Assembly: GCA_017437045.1 (NCBI GenBank)
Contig: JAFSBY010000033.1
Span: 1 to 63,550, forward strand
Source of the DNA: Alistipes sp.
GTDB taxonomy: Bacteria > Bacteroidota > Bacteroidia > Bacteroidales > Rikenellaceae
Reading direction: 5' to 3'
Length of the DNA stretch: 63,550 nucleotides
Both the position numbers and the translations under genes were made by a program. The notes under the pieces were generated by a model. It was not told the origin of the DNA. It saw only the letters and a program-made list of their open reading frames with translations, and searched no databases. Within the stretch, counting starts at the first letter, position 1; every line of letters starts with the position of its first letter. This document shows, piece by piece, positions 39,503 to 48,195 of the stretch.

Positions 39503-42325
39503 ATGATGCAAAAATCTCATTTTCGGGGGTCGATGAAGGGCCTCGCATTGGCTTTGGTGGCGCTGATGACATTCACGGCGGCACAAGCACAATACCAAGT
39601 GGCTGCGCGCAACTCGCGTGCGATTCTTGTGAAACACAACAATCCCGGCTTGGAGGTCGATCTGGGCGTGGGTCTGTGGGGTATTCCGATTCCGACGGAC
39701 TACGATCAAGATGGCCGCATGGACCTGCTCGTTTCGTGCCCCGACAAGCCCTACAAAGGGTTGTACTACTTCCAGAATATCGGTACGTCGTCCGAACCGC
39801 TCTTTGCACCGGCCAAGAAGCTGCACAAGAAGGGGTTGAACAACATTCGCGTGTCGGAGGTCGATGGCAAGCAGTATGTGTTGGCCAAGGGGGTGGAGTA
39901 TCCCAACTTTGTGAAGGCTCCCTACGTCGAGGAGCAGCCCATCGTGTATGAGGGCGAGGTGCTGGGTGCTACCTACAACAAATCGCGCAGCAATATGTGG
40001 AATTATGCCGATTGGGACAACGATGGCGATCGCGACATCATCGTCGGCATCGACACGTGGGACGACTACGGCTGGGACAACGCCTACAATGCCCAGGGCG
40101 AGTGGACGCGCGGCCCGCTGCACGGCTATGTCTATTGGTTGGAGAATGTGAACGGCAACTATATCAATCGCGGCAAGGTGAAGGCCGGTGAGGGGGTGAT
40201 CGACACCTACGGCGCACCGAATCCCTGCATCGCCGACTTCGATGGCGATGGCGATTTGGACCTGATCTGCGGTGAGTTTCTCGATGGGCTGACCTGGTTT
40301 GAGAATATCGGTACGCGCAATGAGCCGAAGTTTGCCGAGGGGCGCCGCCTGAAGAATCGGGAGGGCGAGATTCGTTTCCACTTGGAGATGATCGTGCCGG
40401 TAGTCTCGGATTTCGATGGCGATGGCCATGCCGACCTGCTCGTCGGTGATGAGGATGGCCGCGTAGCGTGGTTGCGTCATACGGGCAAGATCGAGGGTGG
40501 CATGCCGCAGTTTGAGTCGCCCTACTACCTGCGTCAGCAGGCCGAGCTGGTGAAGTTCGGTGCGTTGGCTACGCCCTGCACGGTCGATTGGGACGGTGAC
40601 GGCAAGGAGGATATCGTAGCGGGTAACTCGGCCGGTGAGATCGCCCTGATCCGCAACCTCTCGGGCGGTAAGCGTCCGACGTGGGGCGAGCCGGAGCTCT
40701 TCAAGGTGGAGGGTAAGCCGCTGCGCATCCAGGCCGGCTACAACGGCTCGATTCAGGGCCCTGCCGAGGAGAAGTGGGGCTACACGGTCCTCTCGGTGGC
40801 CGACTGGGATGGTGACGGCAAGCAGGATATCATCATCAATTCGATCTGGGGTAAGATCGAGTGGCTGCGCAATCCGGGTAAGAGCGATTGCCTCGAGCTG
40901 GAGGCTCCGCAGCCCGTATTGGTGGATTGGAAGAAGAACAAGATGCCGCGCGTAGCGTGGAACTGGTGGACGCCCGAGCCGGGTACGCTGACGACGCAGT
41001 GGCGCACGACGCCCGTGGCCATCGACTGGAACAAGGATGGGTTGATGGACCTCGTAGTGCTCGATACGGAGGGCTATTTGGCCTATTTCGAGCGTTTCCG
41101 CGCCAAGGATGGTCGCCTGCTGCTGAAGCCCGGTGAGCGTATCTTCTATAGCACGAACTGCTCGCTCTACGATAACCGCAAGGGTGTGGCAAATGCCGAG
41201 CCGGGTGTGCTGCGTCTGAACGAACTGACGGCCGGAAAGTCGGGTCGTCGCAAGATCTGCTTCACGGATTGGGATAACGATGGTCGTCTGGATCTGATCG
41301 TCGATAGCCAGAATGCCGCGTGGTTCCGCAACGTGAAGGAGGAGAAGGGTAAAGTATGGTATGAGTATATGGGTAATGTAAGTGAGACGATTTTGGCCGG
41401 TCACACGACCTGCCCGACGACGGTCGATTGGAATGGCGACGGCGTGCGCGATCTGCTGCTGGGTGCCGAGGATGGTCACTTCTATGTGGTTCGCAACCGC
41501 CCGCAGCCGATCTATGTGAAGCTCTTCCCCGAGGGTACGCCCTCGAAAAATGGCCTGGAGGATGTTCCCGAGGGGCTGAACGAAAAGAACTATTATATCA
41601 ACGTCAGCGACCCCGAGCTGGAGATCTTCCTGCCCGCGAAGACGAAGCGCCCGACGCAGGCTATGCTGGTCGTGCCGGGTGGCGGCTACGAGAAGGTGTG
41701 CGTGACGCATGAGGGCTACAAGACGGCCCAGTGGCTCAACGAGCAGGGTATTGCCGCCTTTGTGCTGAAGTATCGTATGCCGAATGGTCATCCCGATCTG
41801 CCGCTGGAGGATGCGCAGCGTGCCATGCAGATCATCCGCGAGCGTGCTGCCGAGTGGAACATCAATCCCGAGTCGGTCGGTGTGATCGGTTTCTCGGCCG
41901 GAGGTCACTTTGTGTCGAATCTGATCACGCGTTATACGGATAAGAAGTATCGTCCCGACTTTGCGGTGTTGATCTACCCCGTGACGTCGAACGAGTATCC
42001 GAATAGCAATACCAGCCTATGCCTGCTGGGTGAAGAGGGGATGAAGAATAAGGCCATGCGCGATAAATACAACCCCTGTATGAATGTCCACAAGGAGGTG
42101 CCGCCGACGATGATCGTGCTTTGCGATAACGACAAGGCGGTCGATCCGCGTCAATGTGTGGAGTTCTATATCGAACTGAAAAAGGCGGGTGTGAAATCCG
42201 AGATGCACATCTTCCCGACCGGTGGTCACGGCTTCTGGATGCGCGATCGCTACAAGTTTAAGCAGGAGACCTATCCGATGGTCATGCGCTGGATTCAGCA
42301 ATATAAAGAGAGCCCGAAAAAATAA
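39503..42325 (+). CDS. VCBS/FG-GAP-repeat protein fused to an alpha/beta-hydrolase (acetyl-esterase type)
   Basis: A 940-residue secreted protein (signal MKGLALALVALMTFTAAQAQ after a short pre-sequence). Residues about 30-670 form VCBS/FG-GAP-like blades, each with a D-x-D-x-D-G calcium loop: DYDQDGRMDLL, DWDNDGDRDII, DFDGDGDLDLI, DFDGDGHADLL, DWDGDGKEDIV, DWDGDGKQDII, DWNKDGLMDLV, DWDNDGRLDLI, DWNGDGVRDLL. The last 240 residues are an alpha/beta-hydrolase with oxyanion motif VVPGGGYE, nucleophile GFSAGGH, acid in 'VLCDNDKAVDP' and base 'PTGGHGF', of the BD-FAE/acetyl-xylan-esterase-like group. Likely an outer-surface or periplasmic carbohydrate esterase on a propeller scaffold. Second gene of the PUL. 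Confidence 0.88.
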   Translation: MMQKSHFRGSMKGLALALVALMTFTAAQAQYQVAARNSRAILVKHNNPGLEVDLGVGLWGIPIPTDYDQDGRMDLLVSCPDKPYKGLYYFQNIGTSSEPLFAPAKKLHKKGLNNIRVSEVDGKQYVLAKGVEYPNFVKAPYVEEQPIVYEGEVLGATYNKSRSNMWNYADWDNDGDRDIIVGIDTWDDYGWDNAYNAQGEWTRGPLHGYVYWLENVNGNYINRGKVKAGEGVIDTYGAPNPCIADFDGDGDLDLICGEFLDGLTWFENIGTRNEPKFAEGRRLKNREGEIRFHLEMIVPVVSDFDGDGHADLLVGDEDGRVAWLRHTGKIEGGMPQFESPYYLRQQAELVKFGALATPCTVDWDGDGKEDIVAGNSAGEIALIRNLSGGKRPTWGEPELFKVEGKPLRIQAGYNGSIQGPAEEKWGYTVLSVADWDGDGKQDIIINSIWGKIEWLRNPGKSDCLELEAPQPVLVDWKKNKMPRVAWNWWTPEPGTLTTQWRTTPVAIDWNKDGLMDLVVLDTEGYLAYFERFRAKDGRLLLKPGERIFYSTNCSLYDNRKGVANAEPGVLRLNELTAGKSGRRKICFTDWDNDGRLDLIVDSQNAAWFRNVKEEKGKVWYEYMGNVSETILAGHTTCPTTVDWNGDGVRDLLLGAEDGHFYVVRNRPQPIYVKLFPEGTPSKNGLEDVPEGLNEKNYYINVSDPELEIFLPAKTKRPTQAMLVVPGGGYEKVCVTHEGYKTAQWLNEQGIAAFVLKYRMPNGHPDLPLEDAQRAMQIIRERAAEWNINPESVGVIGFSAGGHFVSNLITRYTDKKYRPDFAVLIYPVTSNEYPNSNTSLCLLGEEGMKNKAMRDKYNPCMNVHKEVPPTMIVLCDNDKAVDPRQCVEFYIELKKAGVKSEMHIFPTGGHGFWMRDRYKFKQETYPMVMRWIQQYKESPKK

Positions 42326-42400
42326 GGGCGATCGTCTCAACTGAAATAAAGAGAGAAAAAAATAACAATAATTTATTTACAAAACAAACAACCAACAACC

Positions 42401-43312
42401 ATGGAAAAGATTAAAGGTATTATTCCCCCGATGATTACCCCGCTGAAGGGCAACGACGAATTGGACCGCGAAGGTGCTGTGCGCCTGGTCGAGCATATGA
42501 TTGCCGGTGGCGTGCACGCCATCTTCATCCTCGGCACGACGGGTGAGGCCCAGAGCCTGACCTACAAGTTGCGCTACGAGTTTGTGGAGCTGGTACTGAA
42601 GCAGGTGGCCGGTCGTGTGCCCGTGCTGGTCGGTGTGACCGATACGTCGCTCGACGAGAGCGTGAAGCTGGCCGAGCATGCCAAGGCATGTGGCGCAGTG
42701 GGTGTCGTAGCAGCTGCTCCCTACTACTTTGCCGCTTCGCAGCAGGAGCTGATCGAGTACTACACGGCCCTGGCCGATGCACTCTGCCTGCCGCTCTACC
42801 TCTACAATATGCCCTCGCACGTGAAGGTGTTCTTGGAGGCCAAGACGGTCGCTGTGCTGGCTGATCACCCCAATATCGTGGGTCTGAAGGATTCGTCGGC
42901 CAACATGAACTACTTCGAGACGTTGATCTACCTGCTGGGTGGTCGTGAGGACTTCTCGCTCTACGTAGGTCCGGAGGAGCTGACCGGTGAGTGCGTCCTG
43001 ATGGGTGCCGAAGGTGGTGTGAACGGTGGTGCCAACATGTTCCCCGAGCTCTATGTGGAGATGTACAACGCTGCCGAGGCCGGTGACCTGCAGAAGGTGC
43101 GTGAGCTGCAGCGTCGCATCATGCAGATCTCGACGACGATCTACACGGTGGGTAAGTATGGCTCGAGCTACCTGAAGGGTGTGAAGTGCGCCCTCTCGCT
43201 GCTGGGTATCTGCGACGACTATCTGTCGTATCCCTATCGTAAGTTCCGCGCCGAGGAGCGTGCCAAGATCCGCGAGGCATTGGTAGCGCTGGGTGCAACG
43301 TGTGTTGAGTAA
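42401..43312 (+). CDS. DHDPS/N-acetylneuraminate-lyase-family aldolase
   Basis: A 303-residue cytoplasmic class I aldolase with a TIM barrel. Seen: GTTGEAQSL (carboxylate-binding loop, residues 45-53), the catalytic Tyr in LYLYNMPSH (Tyr135) and the Schiff-base Lys in VGLKDSS (Lys163). In the family this chemistry cleaves or forms 2-keto acids: N-acetylneuraminate, KDG, or 4-hydroxy-tetrahydrodipicolinate. The loop is T-T-G-E, not the S-T-G-E usual in sialic acid lyases, and Y-N-M-P differs from Y-N-I-P, so a classical NanA call is not supported. Its place between esterase and symporter genes says that it acts on the imported sugar. It starts 75 bases after the esterase gene. Confidence 0.88.
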   Translation: MEKIKGIIPPMITPLKGNDELDREGAVRLVEHMIAGGVHAIFILGTTGEAQSLTYKLRYEFVELVLKQVAGRVPVLVGVTDTSLDESVKLAEHAKACGAVGVVAAAPYYFAASQQELIEYYTALADALCLPLYLYNMPSHVKVFLEAKTVAVLADHPNIVGLKDSSANMNYFETLIYLLGGREDFSLYVGPEELTGECVLMGAEGGVNGGANMFPELYVEMYNAAEAGDLQKVRELQRRIMQISTTIYTVGKYGSSYLKGVKCALSLLGICDDYLSYPYRKFRAEERAKIREALVALGATCVE

Positions 43313-43349
43313 AAAGATGGTCTAACGTATTAAAAAGTAAAGAAACAGG

Positions 43350-44915
43350 ATGTTTAATCTACTCAATACAGCCGCCTCGACGGAGGTGATGTCGGCCGGT
43401 GGTACGACGTGGCTCGACTATTTGGTGTTCTTTATCTTTGTGGGTGGTGTAGCTCTCTTTGGTTGCTCGTTCTACTTCCGTTCGAGCAAGGGTGCTGCCG
43501 CCTTCACGAAGGCCGAGGGTTCGCTGCCGACCTGGGTAGTTGGTATGTCGATCTTCGCTACCTTCGTGTCGTCGATTTCGTTCCTCGGTCTGCCGGGTCA
43601 GGCTTTGGCCGGTAACTGGAATCCGTTTGTCTTCTCGCTGTCGATTCCGCTCGCTACGTGGTTGGCTGCCAAGATCTTCATTCCGCTCTATCGCAATGTG
43701 AACAGCGTTTCGGCTTACCACTATCTGGAGCAGAAGTTTGGCTATTGGGCACGTTGCTATGTGGCCATTTGCTACCTGCTGACGCAGTTGGCACGTATCG
43801 GCTCGATTCTGTTGCTGTTGGCGCTGCCGATCAACGCTATGTTCGGTTGGGATGTGCAGCAGATCATCATCTGGACGGGTATTGCTACGCTGATCTATAC
43901 GCTGCTGGGTGGTATCGCGGCCGTGGTTTGGACCGATGCTATTCAGGGTATTATCCTGATCGTGGGTGCATTGGCGTGCGCTGTGTTGCTCACCTTCTCG
44001 ATGCCCGAGGGCCCGAACCAGCTCTTTGAGATCGCTGCTGCAAGCGATAAGTTCTCGCTGGGTAGCTTTGGCGCTTCGCTCACCGAGGCAACCTTCTGGG
44101 TGGTGCTCATCTATGGTCTGTTTACCAACATGCAGAACTACGGTATCGACCAGAACTACGTACAGCGTTATATGACGACCAAATCGACCAAGGATGCTGT
44201 CAAATCGACCCTCTTCGGTTCGCTTCTCTACATCCCCGTGTCGCTCGTCTTTGTCTATATCGGTACGGCGCTGTTTGCCTACTATACGGCACAGCCCGAG
44301 TTGCTGCCCGATGCGGCTATGGATCCTGTAACGGGCGTGAAGGCGCTGGGTAATATGGCTTCGGACCAGGTGTTCCCCTGGTTTATTGTCGAAGGTCTGC
44401 CGATGGGTATTACGGGTCTGGTGATTGCTGCTATCTTCTCGGCCGGTATGTCTACGGTGGCTACGAGTATCAACTCGTCGGCTACGATCGTGCTGACGGA
44501 CTTTGTGAACCGCTTTGCCAAGAAGGAGGCATCGGAGAAGAAGAATATGCGCGTGCTCTACCTCTCGTCGTTCTTCGTGGGTGGCCTGGGTATCGTGATG
44601 GGTCTGTTGATGATGCACATCGACGGTGTGCTGGATGCTTGGTGGAAGCTCGCTTCGATCTTTAGCGGAGGTATGCTCGGTCTGTTCCTCTTGACGCTGG
44701 TTTGCAAGACGGTGCGTAAGGCTCATGGTGTATTGGCCGTGATCGTCGGTCTGCTGGTGATCGCTTGGATGAGCCTCTCGCCGCTGATCAATGAGGGTCA
44801 GCCCTTCTACGAGTTCCGCTCGGAGCTGCACACCTACCTGACCATCGTCTTTGGTACGACGGCCATCTTCTTGGTGGGCTTTATCCTGACGAAGCTCTTC
44901 CCGAAGCGTAAATAA
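43350..44915 (+). CDS. Sodium:solute symporter (SSS family)
   Basis: A 521-residue inner-membrane transporter with about 13-14 hydrophobic segments. Family features seen: an early 'WLDYLVFFIFVGGVALFGCSFYFRSSKGAAAFTKAEGSLPTWVVGMSIFATFVSSISFLGLPGQAL' (TM1-TM2 SSS pattern with G-x-S), 'GGIAAVVWTDAIQGIILIVGALA' (the SSS signature region) and 'VEGLPMGITGLVIAAIFSAGMSTVATSINSSATI' (the A-x-x-S-S motif). SSS members import sugars, sialic acid and organic acids with Na+. Next to an aldolase and after LacI, this one probably takes up the monosaccharide or keto acid released by the PUL enzymes. A strong hairpin follows before susC. Confidence 0.93.
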   Translation: MFNLLNTAASTEVMSAGGTTWLDYLVFFIFVGGVALFGCSFYFRSSKGAAAFTKAEGSLPTWVVGMSIFATFVSSISFLGLPGQALAGNWNPFVFSLSIPLATWLAAKIFIPLYRNVNSVSAYHYLEQKFGYWARCYVAICYLLTQLARIGSILLLLALPINAMFGWDVQQIIIWTGIATLIYTLLGGIAAVVWTDAIQGIILIVGALACAVLLTFSMPEGPNQLFEIAAASDKFSLGSFGASLTEATFWVVLIYGLFTNMQNYGIDQNYVQRYMTTKSTKDAVKSTLFGSLLYIPVSLVFVYIGTALFAYYTAQPELLPDAAMDPVTGVKALGNMASDQVFPWFIVEGLPMGITGLVIAAIFSAGMSTVATSINSSATIVLTDFVNRFAKKEASEKKNMRVLYLSSFFVGGLGIVMGLLMMHIDGVLDAWWKLASIFSGGMLGLFLLTLVCKTVRKAHGVLAVIVGLLVIAWMSLSPLINEGQPFYEFRSELHTYLTIVFGTTAIFLVGFILTKLFPKRK

Positions 44916-44950
44916 GCCATCGTGGTAGTTAACATACGCAAATAAATATT

Positions 44951-44990
44951 GGTCATGATGCAGAAACCGCGTTGTTTCTGCATCATGACC
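44951..44990 (+). promoter_or_regulatory. Perfect 17-bp hairpin between symporter and susC-like genes
   Basis: GGTCATGATGCAGAAAC pairs with its exact complement, loop CGCGTT. No T-run follows (CTCAAAATC), so it does not look like a simple terminator. It may be an mRNA-stability or processing element, or an attenuator. Confidence 0.7.
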
Positions 44991-45012
44991 CTCAAAATCA
45001 CCAACAAAATAG

Positions 45013-48000
45013 ATGAAAACTATGAAACCTTCAATCTTCAAGATGCTTTCCGTGCTACTGATCGCCCTGTTGGCGGTGAGTGGTTTGTGGAGCGTCGAAG
45101 CTGTGGCTCAAAATGCTACAGTGACGGTGAAGGGTAAGGTCTCCGATTCGGAGAACCAACCCATGGCCGGTGCTGTTGTTCTGGTGAAGGGTACGGCTCG
45201 TGGTACGACCACAACGGCCGATGGTACCTTTACGATTCGAGCCAAACAGAGTGACTACCTGGTCTTCTCGATGCTGGGTTATGCCGAACAGGAGATCCTG
45301 ATCGGTAAGCGTACGACGCTCGATGTGGTGCTGCAGGATGAGGCCAGCGCCATCGATGAGGTCGTGATCGAGGTGGGTTATGGCTCGCAGGTGAAGAAAG
45401 ATATTACCGGTACGGTCAGCATGCTCGAGGTGGATGAGGTGCTGAAGGCGCCGGTTGTGAACTTCGACCAGGCACTGACGGGTCGAATTGCCGGTGTGGC
45501 CGTATCGTCGGCCGATGGTCAGCCGGGTGAGGATATGGATGTCGTAATCCGTGGTCGCAACTCGCTGACGCAGAGCAACTCGCCGCTCTATGTGGTGGAT
45601 GGCTTCCCGATGGAGAGCTTCTCGGCTGCAGCCGTGAATACGAACGATATCGAGTCGTTCACGGTCCTGAAAGATGCCTCGGCTACGGCTATCTATGGTG
45701 CACGTGGTGCCAACGGTGTTATCATCATCGAGACGAAGAAGGGTATGGAGGGTAAACCGACCATTACCTACAACGGTCAGTATGGTTTCCAGGAGGTTGC
45801 CAAGCAGATGGATATGATGGATGCTGCCGAGTTCGTGGAGTACATCATTGAGCGCCAGCCTTCGCAGACGGATCGTTATCTGACCGATTTGGGCCGCACG
45901 ATGGAGGACTACAAGGCGATGGGTGCCGGTATCGAATGGCAGGATAAGCTCTTCCAGACGGCTCCGATCTCGATGCACAACGTCTCGTTGCGTGGTGGTA
46001 CGAAGCAGACCAAATATTCGATCTCGCTGTCGGCTGCCAACCAGGATGGTGTGATCATCTGCTCGGGTTATGAGAAGTATCAGGGTCGTATCTCGCTGAC
46101 GCAGCAACTCAACAAGAAAGCCAAGCTGACCTTCAACGCCAGCTATACGGCCGACAAGACGCATGGTCAGACCTCATCGACGGCCCAGGCTACGAGCAAC
46201 GCCTACGCCTCGTATCTGATGTACCGTACGTGGGCCTTCCGTCCCGTGGTGCTGTCGGGTGGTGAGACGCTCGATGACGAGCTCTTCGATGATGCCTTCG
46301 ACGGCTCGGCCTCGGCGGTGATGAACCCGATCCTCTCGACCAAGAACGATTATAAGGTCCGCAAGAAGCACAACTTCTCGACCAATGCCAAGTTGGAGTA
46401 CAACCTGACCAAGTCGCTCAAGCTGACCATCTCGGGTGGTTATACCGACGCCCGCAATCAGGCTACCGAGTTCAACAACTCCTCGACCTACAAGGGTTAC
46501 CCGACGCTGACCAATACGAAGGGTGTGAGCGGCTCGTACTCGAATACGGAGACCACCTCGTGGATGAACGAGAATATGCTCTCCTACAAGAAGAATTGGA
46601 ACAACAACCGCCATAAGTTTGACGCTGTGATCGCCTTCACGATGGAGGGTGTCAAGAGTGAGCGTTTTGGCTACTCGAGCAAGCTGATTCCGGTCGAGGG
46701 CTTGGGTATGAGCGGTATCGATGAGGGTCTGCCCGATACGATGACGGCCGTGTTGAGCGAGAATGCGCTCATGTCGTGGTTGGGTCGTATCAACTATAGC
46801 TACCGTTCGCGCTACATGCTGACGATGTCGTTCCGTGCCGATGGTTCGTCGAAGTTTACGAAGAACAACCGCTGGGGTTACTTCCCCTCGGCGGCCGTAG
46901 CTTGGCGTATCGGTGAGGAGAAGTTCATGCGCAACGTGCGTTGGATCAACGATCTGAAACTGCGTGCATCGTATGGTGTGACGGGTAACAACCGCGTGGG
47001 TGACTTCTCGACCTGGCCGGCAATGCAGCTGAACGACTACTATTCGTTTGGCAACATGACGCCGGGTGAGGCAATGCTCCCGACGAGCCTCGGTAACCGC
47101 GACCTGACGTGGGAGAGCACCGAGCAGATCGACCTCGGTTTGGATGTTCGTCTGTTCAAGAATCGCTTGAGCCTGACCGTCGATGCTTATCAGAAGATGA
47201 CGCGCGACCTGCTGCTCAACGCCAATGTCCCCTACAACTCGGGTTATACGACTGTTTATAAGAACATCGGTAAGATTCGCAACCGCGGTATGGAGTTTAC
47301 GCTCAATACGGTCAATATCCGCACGAAGAATTTCGAGTGGACATCGGATTTGAACGTGGCCTTTAACCGCAGCCGCGTGATGGCACTGGCCGAGGGCGAG
47401 GAGAACCTGCTTTCGTCGGTGAGCCTGACGGCCGATTTCAACGGTACGTACCTCTACCTGGCCCAGGTGGGTCAGCCCATTGCCCAGTTCTACGGTATTG
47501 CCTGGGATGGCTGCTATGGCTATGAGGATTTCGATCAGGATGCTGCCGGAAACTACGTTCTGAAGAACAACGTGCCGACCAACGGTAACGACCGCTCGGT
47601 GATCCAGCCCGGTGATATTAAGTATGTCGATCAGAATGGTGACGGCGTGGTCAATGACCAGGATATGGTTGTGATTGGTCGTTGCGAGCCGATCCATGAG
47701 GGTGGTTTCAACAACAACTTTACCTATAAGGGTCTTACGCTCGGCATCTTCCTGCAGTGGCGTTATGGCTGCGATGTGATGAATGCCAACCGTATCTTCT
47801 TCGAGGGTAACTATGGTAACAAGAACATCAACCAGTTTGCCAGCTATGTGGATCGTTGGTCGCCGTCGAACACCGACAGTAAGAACTTCCGCGTAGGCGG
47901 TCGTGGTCCTGCGGGTGTCTATTCGTCGCGTACGATCGAGGATGGTTCGTTCCTGCGTCTGAAGACCCTTTCGCTGAGCTACAGCTTCCCCAAGAAGTTG

Positions 48001-48186
48001 GTGCGCAAGCTGCGTCTGCAATCGCTCGCATTGACCCTCTCGGCCCAGAACCTGTGGACGTGGACCGACTATTCGGGTCTCGATCCCGAGGTTTCGACGC
48101 GTAACTCGGCCCTGACGCCCAACTTTGACTACTCGGCCTATGCGCGTAACAAGACCTATATGGCCGGTCTGAAAGTAACGTTCTAA
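45013..48186 (+). CDS. SusC-like TonB-dependent outer-membrane transporter (RagA family)
   Basis: A 1057-residue receptor: signal peptide to about residue 33 (...VEAVAQ), a carboxypeptidase-regulatory-like domain ('VTVKGKVSDSENQPMAGAVVLVKGT', about 37-115), a TonB box region 'IDEVVIEVGYGSQVKKDITG', the plug ('GRIAGVAVSSADGQPGEDMDVVIRG', 'SFTVLKDASATAIYGARGANGVIIIETKKG') and a long barrel ending TYMAGLKVTF with the usual terminal Phe. SusC proteins import glycan fragments together with a SusD lid; the susD gene follows after 9 bases. This is the hallmark pair of a PUL. It follows the hairpin at 44951 and could have altered message stability. Confidence 0.97.
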   Translation: MKTMKPSIFKMLSVLLIALLAVSGLWSVEAVAQNATVTVKGKVSDSENQPMAGAVVLVKGTARGTTTTADGTFTIRAKQSDYLVFSMLGYAEQEILIGKRTTLDVVLQDEASAIDEVVIEVGYGSQVKKDITGTVSMLEVDEVLKAPVVNFDQALTGRIAGVAVSSADGQPGEDMDVVIRGRNSLTQSNSPLYVVDGFPMESFSAAAVNTNDIESFTVLKDASATAIYGARGANGVIIIETKKGMEGKPTITYNGQYGFQEVAKQMDMMDAAEFVEYIIERQPSQTDRYLTDLGRTMEDYKAMGAGIEWQDKLFQTAPISMHNVSLRGGTKQTKYSISLSAANQDGVIICSGYEKYQGRISLTQQLNKKAKLTFNASYTADKTHGQTSSTAQATSNAYASYLMYRTWAFRPVVLSGGETLDDELFDDAFDGSASAVMNPILSTKNDYKVRKKHNFSTNAKLEYNLTKSLKLTISGGYTDARNQATEFNNSSTYKGYPTLTNTKGVSGSYSNTETTSWMNENMLSYKKNWNNNRHKFDAVIAFTMEGVKSERFGYSSKLIPVEGLGMSGIDEGLPDTMTAVLSENALMSWLGRINYSYRSRYMLTMSFRADGSSKFTKNNRWGYFPSAAVAWRIGEEKFMRNVRWINDLKLRASYGVTGNNRVGDFSTWPAMQLNDYYSFGNMTPGEAMLPTSLGNRDLTWESTEQIDLGLDVRLFKNRLSLTVDAYQKMTRDLLLNANVPYNSGYTTVYKNIGKIRNRGMEFTLNTVNIRTKNFEWTSDLNVAFNRSRVMALAEGEENLLSSVSLTADFNGTYLYLAQVGQPIAQFYGIAWDGCYGYEDFDQDAAGNYVLKNNVPTNGNDRSVIQPGDIKYVDQNGDGVVNDQDMVVIGRCEPIHEGGFNNNFTYKGLTLGIFLQWRYGCDVMNANRIFFEGNYGNKNINQFASYVDRWSPSNTDSKNFRVGGRGPAGVYSSRTIEDGSFLRLKTLSLSYSFPKKLVRKLRLQSLALTLSAQNLWTWTDYSGLDPEVSTRNSALTPNFDYSAYARNKTYMAGLKVTF

Positions 48187-48195
48187 CCTACAACG

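Noticed and set aside
42401-43312. Firm naming of the aldolase as NanA and of the locus as a sialic acid operon
   Set aside because: The carboxylate loop and Tyr motif differ from classical sialic acid lyases, and downstream ManNAc enzymes are missing from the window.
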